Assembly (NCBI GenBank): GCA_913057145.1
Contig: CAJXNJ010000010.1
Location: 1 to 39,955 of the forward strand
Direction: 5' to 3'
Origin: an uncultured Ectothiorhodospiraceae bacterium
GTDB lineage: Bacteria > Pseudomonadota > Gammaproteobacteria > Nitrococcales > Nitrococcaceae
DNA length: 39,955 bases
The notes beneath the pieces are model-generated. The model saw only the letters and a program-made list of their open reading frames with translations, ran no database searches and was not told where the DNA came from. Within the stretch, counting starts at the first letter, position 1, and every line of letters starts with the position of its first letter. Position numbers and translations under genes: made by a program. This document shows, one piece after another, positions 17,316 through 26,748 of this stretch.

Positions 17316-18191
17316 ATGGATTTGCTGACAACCGCCGAAGTCGCCGAATATCTGCGCTTAAAAGAGCGCAAAATTTACGATCTGGTCAGCCAGGGTGAGA
17401 TTCCTTATGCGCGGGTCACCGGCAAACTGGTCTTCCCGCGGCAGGCCATTGATCTATGGGTGATGAAGCATCTGGAGGGTGACCAGGCCGGTACAGCCAA
17501 TACACCACCGGTCTATGCCGGCAGCTCCGATCCTCTGCTCGACTGGGCTCTGCGCGAGGCGGGCACCGAGCTGGCGCAACTGTGTAACGGCAGCGGTGAT
17601 GGTGTGGCGCGTCTGCTCGACGGCCGGGCCCAGGTTGCCGGCATCCATATCATCGACTCGCGGAACGGGACCTTTAACGACCCGACTCACTGCGGACTGG
17701 GCGGCATGCGTGATCTGGTCATGCTGCGCTGGGCAAAACGGACACAGGGCCTCGTGCTGCCGGCCGGCAATCCGCTGGGCATTCGCGGCATCGAGGATCT
17801 CAAGCGCACGGACCTGCGCATCTGCCAGCGCCAGCCGGGCGCCGGCGCTCAGGCGCTGTTGCTGTATCTGATGGATCGGGCCGGGCTGCATCCACCACCG
17901 GCGCCACGCCCCGGTCATACCGCCCTGGATGAAGATGCCGTCGCCGTTGAAGTCGGCAGCGGCCGGGCCGATTGCGGGCTTGCCATCGAGGCGGCAGCCA
18001 GACGTCACGGGCTCGATTTCATTCCGCTCATCGAAGAGCCGCTCGATCTGGCGATGAAACGGCGCAATTATTTCGAAGCGCCCGTCCAGCGACTGATTGA
18101 ATTCACACAGACCCCTCGTTTTCGCGACTACGCCGCGGCCATGCAGGGCTATGACATCAATGAATGCGGCAAGGTGCTGTTCAACGCCTGA
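17316..18191 (+). CDS. helix-turn-helix regulator with periplasmic-binding-protein-like ligand domain
   Basis: A 291-residue one-component regulator. Residues 1-~58 are an excisionase/MerR-like helix-turn-helix (LLTTAEVAEYLRLKERKIYDLVSQGEIPYARVTGKLVFPRQAIDLWV). Residues ~75-285 are a PBP-like domain of the kind related to molybdate-binding proteins: VAGIHIIDS, QGLVLPAGNPLGIRGIEDL, QRQPGAGAQALLLYL, AVEVGSGRADCGLAIEAAAR and DFIPLIEEPLDLAMKR. There is no signal peptide or membrane segment, so it should sense ligand in the cytoplasm. The ATG at 17316 follows AAGGAG by five bases; an upstream TTG at 17286 is less likely. Divergence from tupBCA makes tungstate or molybdate the likely ligand and tupBCA the likely target (inference). 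ettA follows only 17 bases downstream. Confidence 0.85.
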   Translation: MDLLTTAEVAEYLRLKERKIYDLVSQGEIPYARVTGKLVFPRQAIDLWVMKHLEGDQAGTANTPPVYAGSSDPLLDWALREAGTELAQLCNGSGDGVARLLDGRAQVAGIHIIDSRNGTFNDPTHCGLGGMRDLVMLRWAKRTQGLVLPAGNPLGIRGIEDLKRTDLRICQRQPGAGAQALLLYLMDRAGLHPPPAPRPGHTALDEDAVAVEVGSGRADCGLAIEAAARRHGLDFIPLIEEPLDLAMKRRNYFEAPVQRLIEFTQTPRFRDYAAAMQGYDINECGKVLFNA

Positions 18192-18208
18192 AATAGTAGA
18201 CTGACGCG

Positions 18209-19875
<1,667 letters not shown>

Positions 19876-19876
<1 letters not shown>

Positions 19877-20745
19877 TGGCCGCAGGCGCTCCGCGAACCG
19901 CCACACTGCTCATGCACTGCCCGGACCGGCCCGGGCTGGTGGCGGCGGTCACCCGTTTTCTCGCCGACCATGGCGCCAACATCATCGATCTTGACCAGCA
20001 TGTCGATCGAGCCGAAGGCGTCTTTTTCATGCGGGTGAAATGGGAGCTCGACAGCTTTGATTTAAGCCCGGAGGCGTTTGATGCGACCTTCGCTCCTGCG
20101 ATCGCCGAGCCATTCAGTGTGACCTGGCAGCTGCACACCGACGACCGGCCGCTGCGCATGGCCATTTTCGTCTCGAAAATGTCGCACTGCCTCTATGATC
20201 TGCTCTCGCGCTGGCAGTCCGGTGAATGGGCGGTGGAAATCCCGCTGATCATCAGCAATCACGAGACGCTGCGCCCGGTCGCCGAGCAGTTCGGCGTGCC
20301 TTTTGAGCATTTCCCGATCACTCCGGAGAACAAGGCCGAGCAGGAGGCACGGGAAATCGCGCTACTGCAATCGCAGGCTATCGATCTGGTGGTGCTGGCG
20401 CGCTACATGCAGATCGTCAGCCCTCGGCTCATCGAGGCCTATCCGCAGCGCATCATCAATATCCACCATTCCTTCCTGCCGGCCTTTGCCGGGGCAAAGC
20501 CCTATCATGCCGCCCATGCCCGGGGGGTGAAGATCATCGGTGCCACCAGTCATTACGTCACCGAGGAGCTTGATGCCGGGCCGATCATCGAGCAGGACGT
20601 CACGCGCATTACGCACCGTGACTCGGTCGGCGAGCTGGTTCGCAAGGGACAGGATCTGGAAAAACTGGTTCTGGCACGCGGTGTCTGGGCGCACATCCAG
20701 CGCCAGACCCTGGTTTATCGCAACCGCACCATCGTCTTTAGTTAG
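19876..20745 (+). CDS. purU: formyltetrahydrofolate deformylase
   Basis: A 289-residue PurU that hydrolyses 10-formyl-THF to THF and formate. The N-terminal ACT domain (LLMHCPDRPGLVAAVTRFLADHGANIIDLDQHVD) is followed by a formyltransferase-like domain. The catalytic Asn and His are in INIHHSFLPAF and the Asp is in ELDAGPIIEQDVTRI. It starts on the last base of the ettA stop, so the two are coupled. It recycles folate one-carbon units made by GlyA and releases formate. The stop overlaps the stop of the convergent M48 gene. Confidence 0.95.
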
Positions 20746-21623
20746 CTGTCCTGCGGCTCGGGCAGATCGGGGCGCTGACAGTCGGGCTCACGCCCTGCGG
20801 CCTGGGCCTGCTCATACCAATAAAGCGCCCGCGGCATGGCCGCCTGCAAATCCTCAATACGACGGTCGCGCGAGGGATGCGTGGAGAGGAATTCCGGTGG
20901 CGAACTGCCACCGGCCTTGGCCATATTCCGCCATAATTCAACACTCTGCTCCGGGTCAAAACCGGCGGTGGCCATGAGCTCAAGCCCGATCTCATCCGCC
21001 TCCGACTCATGCAGCCGACTGAACGGCAGAATAATCCCGACCTGGGCACCCACCCCGAGTGCGGCCATCAGGCGCTGGCGTTCCGGATCATCCCCCGCTG
21101 CCACCTGCAGGGCACCCAAACCGACCACCGTGGCAAACTGCGTCGACATGCGCTCGTTGGCGTGCTCTGCCATGACATGGGCGATTTCATGGCCGATCAC
21201 CGCGGCCAGCTGGTGCTGATTCTCGGCAACCCGAAGCAGACCGGTGTAGACACCCATCTTGCCACCCGGCAGGGCGAAAGCATTCACCGCCTCACTGTCA
21301 AAGACAGTGACCTCCCAGCCGTTATCCGCGTATTCCGGCGGGACATGCGGGACAATGGCATCGGTGACGCACTGCACGTAATCCACCACCGGGCCGGTGG
21401 TGATGGTGGGCTCATCGCTGCGCATCTGTTCATAGGCCTCAACGCCCATGCTGCGCATCTGCGCATCCGGGAAGAACTGCAGTTGTGACCGGCCGGTCGG
21501 TGAGGTGGCACAGGCGCTGAGGAGCGGCAGGACAAGTGCGATGATCAGCCACCGCGACCACCATGGGCTGCGATGCCGTCTTGTTTCAATCACGCTCAGG
21601 CTTGTCTTCGTCATCATTGTCAT
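20742..21623 (-). CDS. M48-family metalloprotease lipoprotein
   Basis: About 293 residues. The N-terminus is basic and then hydrophobic (RWLIIALVLPLLSAC), ending in a lipobox whose cysteine would be lipidated. The zinc site HEIAH lies in LAAVIGHEIAHVMAEHANERMS, with the third ligand glutamate in SRLHESEADEIGLELMATAGFDP. FALPGGKMGVYTGLL and FLSTHPSRDRRIEDL are typical of the LoiP/YcaL-like envelope proteases. The start is uncertain: ATGs at 21623, 21617 and 21614 are all in frame, and the one at 21623 has GGTGGA about eleven bases upstream. The gene start overlaps the end of the small membrane protein gene. Likely role is periplasmic quality control of outer-membrane proteins. Confidence 0.87.
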   Translation of the reverse strand: MTMMTKTSLSVIETRRHRSPWWSRWLIIALVLPLLSACATSPTGRSQLQFFPDAQMRSMGVEAYEQMRSDEPTITTGPVVDYVQCVTDAIVPHVPPEYADNGWEVTVFDSEAVNAFALPGGKMGVYTGLLRVAENQHQLAAVIGHEIAHVMAEHANERMSTQFATVVGLGALQVAAGDDPERQRLMAALGVGAQVGIILPFSRLHESEADEIGLELMATAGFDPEQSVELWRNMAKAGGSSPPEFLSTHPSRDRRIEDLQAAMPRALYWYEQAQAAGREPDCQRPDLPEPQDS

Positions 21624-21939
21624 TCTGCGGAAAATCCACCGGCGCATCGATCTTCGGCGGCCCGGCCTTCTTCTGCGCCATGATCTGCCAGGTGATGTGC
21701 CACATGCCCATGGCGAGCCCGAACAGCCCCAGAAAGGCAATCGGCGCCGAGGAGATGAACGGTGTGCTGAACAAAAGCCACAGCCCTGCCCCGACGGCAA
21801 ACCAGCGCCCGGCGAAAACGCCACAGTGATCGCGACACCAGCACTGACGATCATGGTCTGATGCGGCGGCCAGCGGGGCCCGTCGCAGATGCCAGAGCGC
21901 AAACCAGTAAGCCGCTGCTTTTTCCAGCCAATCTGTCAT
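21586..21939 (-). CDS. small membrane protein, function unknown
   Basis: A 117-residue protein I do not recognise. It begins MTDWLEKAAAYWFALWHLRRAP, has a basic/cysteine-histidine stretch (DHDRQCWCRDHCG) and then two hydrophobic segments (FAVGAGLWLLFSTPF and IAFLGLFGLAMGMWHITW), ending in a very acidic tail (DFPQNDNDDEDKPERD). It overlaps the metalloprotease start by about 38 bases, so both are probably on one mRNA. The ATG at 21937-21939 was chosen on composition; a start further upstream at 22104 would run into the metH promoter and is unlikely. The CxC-H-C cluster could bind a metal, but that is speculation. Confidence 0.55.
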   Translation of the reverse strand: MTDWLEKAAAYWFALWHLRRAPLAAASDHDRQCWCRDHCGVFAGRWFAVGAGLWLLFSTPFISSAPIAFLGLFGLAMGMWHITWQIMAQKKAGPPKIDAPVDFPQNDNDDEDKPERD

Positions 21940-21977
21940 AGCCGCAGTATGAACCCTTTCACCACTGGGGTCATAGC

Positions 21978-21995
21978 CCATTATCCGTATAATGG
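21978..21995 (+). promoter_or_regulatory. metH: metH -10 element inside an inverted repeat
   Basis: A perfect consensus -10 TATAAT (21988-21993) lies 35 bases before the metH ATG. It is embedded in the 7-bp inverted repeat CCATTAT-CCGT-ATAATGG (21978-21995). No good -35 is found at 16-18 bases upstream. The symmetry may mark an operator covering the -10. Confidence 0.5.
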
Positions 21996-22028
21996 CCGCT
22001 TTGCCGTTTTGACCGGAGCCGATGACGA

Positions 22029-25000
22029 ATGTCCGAGCGCATTGAAAAACTGCGTAATGCCCTTGCCGAGCGCATCCTGCTGCTCGACTGCGCCATGGGC
22101 ACAATGATTCAGGGCTTCGGACTTGAGGAAGCGGATTTCCGCGGTGAGCGCTTTGCCGATCACCCCAAGGATCTCAATGGCAACAACGACTTACTGGTCC
22201 TCACCCGCCCCGAGATCATTGAAGACATTCATCGCCAGAATCTCGCCGCCGGTGCGGATATTCTCGAGACCAACACGTTCTCCGCCACCACCATCGCGCA
22301 GGCCGACTACGGGCTTGAGCATCTGGCACGCGAGATCAATGTCGAGGCCGCCCGCATTGCCCGTGCCGCCTGTGATGCATTCGAGGCCGAGAATCCGGAG
22401 CGCCCCCGTCTGGTCGCCGGCGCCATCGGCCCCACCAACCGCACGGCTTCGATTTCTCCGGATGTGAATGACCCGGGCAAGCGCAATGTCACCTTTGATG
22501 AACTGGTCACCGCCTATCGCGAGGCGGCCGAGGGGTTGATTGAAGGCGGCGCCGACCTGCTGCTCATCGAAACCATCTTTGACACGCTGAATGCCAAAGC
22601 CGCCATCTACGCGCTCGAGCAGCTGTTTGATGACCGCGGTGAGCGCATGCCGGTCATGATCTCCGGCACCATCACCGATGCCTCGGGGCGCACGCTATCC
22701 GGACAGACGACTGAGGCATTCTGGAACTCGGTCCGGCATGCCCGGCCCTTTACCGTGGGCCTTAACTGTGCGCTTGGCGCTGATCTCATGCGCCCGTTCG
22801 TCAAGGAAATCAGCCGGGTGGCCGATACCTTCGTCACGGTCTACCCCAACGCGGGCCTGCCCAACGAGTTTGGCGAGTACGATCACTCGGCTGAGTTCAT
22901 GGCCGGGATCATGCGCGAATTCGCCGAGAGCGGCTTCGTCAACATCATCGGCGGCTGCTGCGGCACCACGCCTGAGCATATTGCCGCTCTGGCAGAAGTC
23001 GTGGAGGGCCTTCCACCACGGCCTATCCCAACCCCCGAGCGGGCCATGCGCCTCTCCGGGCTTGAGCCCTGCAATATCGGCGAAGACTCACTCTTTGTGA
23101 ACATCGGCGAGCGGACCAATGTCACCGGCTCCGCCCGCTTCAAGCGTCTGATCCTGGATGAGGATTACGACACCGCGCTCGAAGTCGCCCGCGATCAGGT
23201 CGAGGGTGGTGCACAGATTATTGATGTGAACATGGACGAGGGCATGCTCGATGCCACCGCGGCCATGGAAAGCTATCTCAAGCTCGTGGCCTCGGAGCCC
23301 GATATCGCCCGCGTGCCGATGATGATCGACTCCTCAAAATGGGAAGCGATCGAGGCCGGGCTCAAATGCATTCAGGGCAAGTCGGTGGTCAACTCCATCT
23401 CGCTCAAGGAGGGCGAGACGCCGTTTCTGGAGCAGGCCGCAAAGCTTCGTCGCCACGGTGCCGCGGTGGTCATCATGGCCTTTGATGAAAAGGGCCAGGC
23501 CGATACCTATGAGCGGCGGATCAGCATTTGCGAGCGGGCCTACAAGCTGCTCACCGAGCGCATCGACTTCCCCCCGGAAGATATTATTTTCGACCCCAAC
23601 ATCTTCCCGGTGGCGACCGGTATTGCCGAGCATGATCGCTATGCGGTGGATTTCATCGAGGCCACCCGCTGGATAAAACACAACCTCCCCTATGCCAAGG
23701 TCAGTGGCGGGCTTTCCAACCTGTCATTTTCCTTCCGCGGCAACAATGCCGTGCGCGAGGCCATGCATTCGGTCTTCCTCTATCACGCGATTCGGGCAGG
23801 GCTCGATATGGCCATCGTCAATGCCGGACAGCTTGAGGTCTATGACGATATCGACCCGGAGCTGCGTGAGCATGTCGAGGATGTAGTGCTTGCCCGCCGC
23901 GAGGATGCCACCGAGCGACTGCTGGATCTGGCCGAGCGCTTCCGCGGCCAGGGCGGCAAGAAAAAGGAAGAAGATCTCGCCTGGCGCGAGCAGCCGGTCG
24001 CCAAGCGCCTCGAGCACGCCCTGGTCAAGGGCATCGCCGATTACACCGATGAGGATGTCGAGGAGGCGCGACAGCAGTTTGACCGGCCCATTGAGGTCAT
24101 CGAAGGCCCGCTCATGGACGGCATGAATGTGGTCGGTGATCTCTTTGGCGAGGGCAAGATGTTCCTGCCACAGGTGGTGAAGTCGGCCCGGGTGATGAAA
24201 AAGGCCGTGGCCTATCTCCTGCCCTATATCGAGGCCGAGAAAGCAGCGAGCGGCAATACCAATGATGAACCCGCCGGGCGCATGCTGCTTGCCACAGTCA
24301 AAGGTGATGTCCACGACATCGGCAAGAACATCGTCGGTGTGGTGCTGCAGTGTAATAACTTCGAGGTCATTGACCTCGGCGTCATGGTGCCGGCCGAACA
24401 GATCCTCGATACCGCCATCGAGAAAAACGCCGACATGATCGGGCTCTCGGGTCTGATCACACCCTCTCTTGATGAAATGGTGAACGTGGCCAAAGAGATG
24501 CAGCGACGGGAGATGAAGCTGCCGCTGCTCATTGGTGGTGCGACCACTTCCCGGGTACACACGGCCGTGAAAATCGCCCCGCGCTATGACGGCGATGTGA
24601 TTTACGTCAAGGACGCCTCTCGCGCCGTCGGTGTGGCGAGCAATCTGGTCAGCGAGACCCGCTATACCGATTTTGCGGCCGGTATCCGCGAGGAATACGA
24701 GCGGGTGCGCCAGCAGCACGCCGGCCGGCAGAAACGGCAGAAATGGCTTGCGATAGACAAAGCCCGAGCCAACCGAACACCGATCGACTGGTCAACCTGG
24801 CAGCCGGTCAAACCGGCCCGCCCCGGTGTGCATGTGATCGAGCCGGCGCTCGAGGAGCTGGTCGATTACATCGACTGGACGCCGTTTTTCCATGCCTGGG
24901 AGCTGGCAGGTTCCTATCCGAAAATCCTCAATGACGAGGTCGTCGGCGAGGAGGCCCGCAAACTGCTGGCCGACGCCAAGGCCATGCTCGAGCAGTTGGT

Positions 25001-25730
25001 CGCGGAGAAATGGCTGACGGCGCGCGGCGTCTATGGGCTCTTCCCCGCCAATGCCGTTGGTGATGACACCGAGCTCTACACCGATGAGAGCCGCAAGAAA
25101 GTGCTCGCGACCCTGCACCACCTGCGTCAGCAGAATGAAAAACCCGAGGGCCGGCCCAATCAATCACTGGCGGATTTTATCGCCCCGAAAGAAAGCGGCT
25201 GCGCGGACTGGATGGGCGCCTTCGCCGTGAGTGCGGGCATTGGCATCGATGAACCGGTGGCACGGTTTGAAGCCGATCATGATGACTACAGCGCGATTAT
25301 GGTCAAGGCACTTGCCGATCGACTCGCCGAGGCCTTCGCCGAGATGCTGCACCAGAGAATCCGGCGCGAGTTCTGGGGCTATCAGCCCGATGAATCGCTC
25401 GATAACGAGGCACTCATCGATGAGCAGTATCTGGGCATTCGCCCCGCCCCCGGCTATCCGGCCTGCCCCGATCACACCGAAAAAGACCGGCTCTGGGCGC
25501 TGCTTGATGTCGAGGAGAACATCGGCCTGCAACTCACCGAAAGCCGTGCCATGTACCCCACGGCCGCCGTCTCGGGCTGGTATTTCAGTCATCCGGACAG
25601 CCGCTATTTCGGCCTTGGGCGGATCTATCGGGACCAGGTCGAGGATTACGCCCGGCGCAAGGACATGCCAGTCCGCGAGGTCGAGCGATGGCTCGCCCCC
25701 AATCTGGGCTATGAACCTGAAGACGGCTGA
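22029..25730 (+). CDS. metH: cobalamin-dependent methionine synthase
   Basis: A 1233-residue MetH with all four modules. Residues 1-~335 are the homocysteine domain with zinc cysteines C247 (GLNCALG) and C310/C311 (GGCCGTT), at the E. coli positions. Residues ~350-650 are the methyl-THF barrel ([26 protein letters not shown]). Residues ~660-900 hold the cap and B12 domain with the cobalt-ligand H762 in [12 protein letters not shown]. Residues ~920-1233 are the S-adenosylmethionine reactivation domain, with [12 protein letters not shown] and [16 protein letters not shown]. It methylates homocysteine using 5-methyl-THF. No cobalamin or SAH riboswitch fits in the 90-base upstream gap. Confidence 0.97.
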   Translation: MSERIEKLRNALAERILLLDCAMGTMIQGFGLEEADFRGERFADHPKDLNGNNDLLVLTRPEIIEDIHRQNLAAGADILETNTFSATTIAQADYGLEHLAREINVEAARIARAACDAFEAENPERPRLVAGAIGPTNRTASISPDVNDPGKRNVTFDELVTAYREAAEGLIEGGADLLLIETIFDTLNAKAAIYALEQLFDDRGERMPVMISGTITDASGRTLSGQTTEAFWNSVRHARPFTVGLNCALGADLMRPFVKEISRVADTFVTVYPNAGLPNEFGEYDHSAEFMAGIMREFAESGFVNIIGGCCGTTPEHIAALAEVVEGLPPRPIPTPERAMRLSGLEPCNIGEDSLFVNIGERTNVTGSARFKRLILDEDYDTALEVARDQVEGGAQIIDVNMDEGMLDATAAMESYLKLVASEPDIARVPMMIDSSKWEAIEAGLKCIQGKSVVNSISLKEGETPFLEQAAKLRRHGAAVVIMAFDEKGQADTYERRISICERAYKLLTERIDFPPEDIIFDPNIFPVATGIAEHDRYAVDFIEATRWIKHNLPYAKVSGGLSNLSFSFRGNNAVREAMHSVFLYHAIRAGLDMAIVNAGQLEVYDDIDPELREHVEDVVLARREDATERLLDLAERFRGQGGKKKEEDLAWREQPVAKRLEHALVKGIADYTDEDVEEARQQFDRPIEVIEGPLMDGMNVVGDLFGEGKMFLPQVVKSARVMKKAVAYLLPYIEAEKAASGNTNDEPAGRMLLATVKGDVHDIGKNIVGVVLQCNNFEVIDLGVMVPAEQILDTAIEKNADMIGLSGLITPSLDEMVNVAKEMQRREMKLPLLIGGATTSRVHTAVKIAPRYDGDVIYVKDASRAVGVASNLVSETRYTDFAAGIREEYERVRQQHAGRQKRQKWLAIDKARANRTPIDWSTWQPVKPARPGVHVIEPALEELVDYIDWTPFFHAWELAGSYPKILNDEVVGEEARKLLADAKAMLEQLVAEKWLTARGVYGLFPANAVGDDTELYTDESRKKVLATLHHLRQQNEKPEGRPNQSLADFIAPKESGCADWMGAFAVSAGIGIDEPVARFEADHDDYSAIMVKALADRLAEAFAEMLHQRIRREFWGYQPDESLDNEALIDEQYLGIRPAPGYPACPDHTEKDRLWALLDVEENIGLQLTESRAMYPTAAVSGWYFSHPDSRYFGLGRIYRDQVEDYARRKDMPVREVERWLAPNLGYEPEDG

Positions 25731-25790
25731 TTTTCATCCCCTCTCGAATGCGGCAGACTGTCGATAACATGCACATCATTGAGGCTTTCT

Positions 25791-26351
25791 ATGAACGCTC
25801 CTTGGCGTAAGTTTCTTGCCGGGCTGGTCATCGCACTCAGCATTCCGGCCACCACCGCCCTCGCCCAGACCGATGCACCGGAAACCGAAATGCAGGCGCC
25901 GCAGGCCGAAGTTCGCGGCCAGTACCAGGATTGGATTGTGCGCTGTCAGCCGGCACCCGAGGACGCTTTTGGCGCCGGCGAGCTCTGCGAGATGTATCAG
26001 AGCGTGAGTGAATCGGAAAACGGCCAGACCGTCTTCGAGGTGGTCATCGGCTACCCCCAGGGCGCTGAATCGCCGATTGCGCTTTTCAACCTGCCACTCG
26101 GCATGCGCCTGCCACCCGGGGTGCAGATGCAGGTCGATGACAACGAGCCGGTCCGCTTTGCCATTCAGATCTGCCTGACCAGTGGCTGCCGGGGCGATAT
26201 CGCGCTGGATGACTCCCTGGTCTCACAAATGCGCGCCGGTGCCGAGGCGACGCTGACCATTGCCGATCCCCAGGGACGCGGCATCGAGCTACCGCTCTCA
26301 CTCTCCGGATTCAGTGCGGCCCTCGATGAAGTCGAGGCAAGCCGTCCATAA
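25791..26351 (+). CDS. invasion-associated locus B (IalB) family secreted protein
   Basis: A 186-residue exported protein. The signal peptide is residues 1-~26 (basic start, LAGLVIALSIPATTALA, cleavage before QTD). The mature part has the IalB pattern: YQDWIVRCQP, CEMYQSVSE, LPLGMRLPPGVQMQVDDNEP, the cysteine pair region FAIQICLTSGCRGDIALDD and a late hydrophobic strand. The family name comes from Bartonella; in free-living bacteria the role is unknown and nothing here implies virulence. The ATG at 25791 follows GAGG by six bases. It begins 60 bases after metH with no terminator seen, so read-through is possible. Confidence 0.82.
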   Translation: MNAPWRKFLAGLVIALSIPATTALAQTDAPETEMQAPQAEVRGQYQDWIVRCQPAPEDAFGAGELCEMYQSVSESENGQTVFEVVIGYPQGAESPIALFNLPLGMRLPPGVQMQVDDNEPVRFAIQICLTSGCRGDIALDDSLVSQMRAGAEATLTIADPQGRGIELPLSLSGFSAALDEVEASRP

Positions 26352-26387
26352 CCGCTTACCAACGGCGAACACAGGAGGCAATACGCC

Positions 26388-26708
26388 ATGGAATTGATCA
26401 TTAATCCCGGCGATGGTGTCCATCTCTCGGACGCGCTTCGCGATCATGTCCGCCACAAGCTCGAGCCGGTCGAGCGTCACCATGGTGACCGACTCACGCG
26501 TATCGAGGTGCATTTCAAGGATGACAATGGCAGCAAGGGCGGCCGGGACTCACGCTGCCTGCTGGAAGCCCATCCCCGTGGCGCCGACCCGATCGTCGCT
26601 GAAGCCGTGGCGGAAGATGCCTACACCGCATCCCATCAGGCCGCAGGCAAGCTGGACCGGGCGCTTGCCAATCACTTTGGCAAAACGGACCGGGTACGGC
26701 CGCACTGA
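26388..26708 (+). CDS. HPF/RaiA-like ribosome-associated protein
   Basis: A 106-residue protein of the HPF/sigma-54-modulation fold: ELIINPGDGVHLSDALRDHVRHKLEPVERHHGDRLTRIEVHFKDDNG, then CLLEAHPRGADPIVAEAVAEDAYTASHQAAGKLDRAL. Conserved features match the short HPF-like group that lacks the dimerisation tail. Known relatives bind and idle ribosomes. This divergent type is less studied and keeps a KGGRDSRC segment usually not seen in E. coli HPF. AGGAGG precedes the ATG by nine bases. It sits 36 bases after the IalB gene and 40 before the sulfotransferase fusion. Confidence 0.75.
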   Translation: MELIINPGDGVHLSDALRDHVRHKLEPVERHHGDRLTRIEVHFKDDNGSKGGRDSRCLLEAHPRGADPIVAEAVAEDAYTASHQAAGKLDRALANHFGKTDRVRPH

Positions 26709-26748
26709 TTGTCATCGAATGGTCATACGGGCGGAACAGACTGGCTAG

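Noticed and set aside
21940-22028. Possible cobalamin or SAH riboswitch before metH
   Set aside because: The gap is only about 90 bases and shows neither the B12 box nor the SAH-riboswitch core.
21940-22104. Longer start for the small membrane protein
   Set aside because: It would overlap the metH promoter and first codons; the residues before MTDWLEK look random.
23724-24719. 331-codon open frame antisense to metH
   Set aside because: It is a mirror of the conserved MetH pterin and B12 modules; not a real gene.
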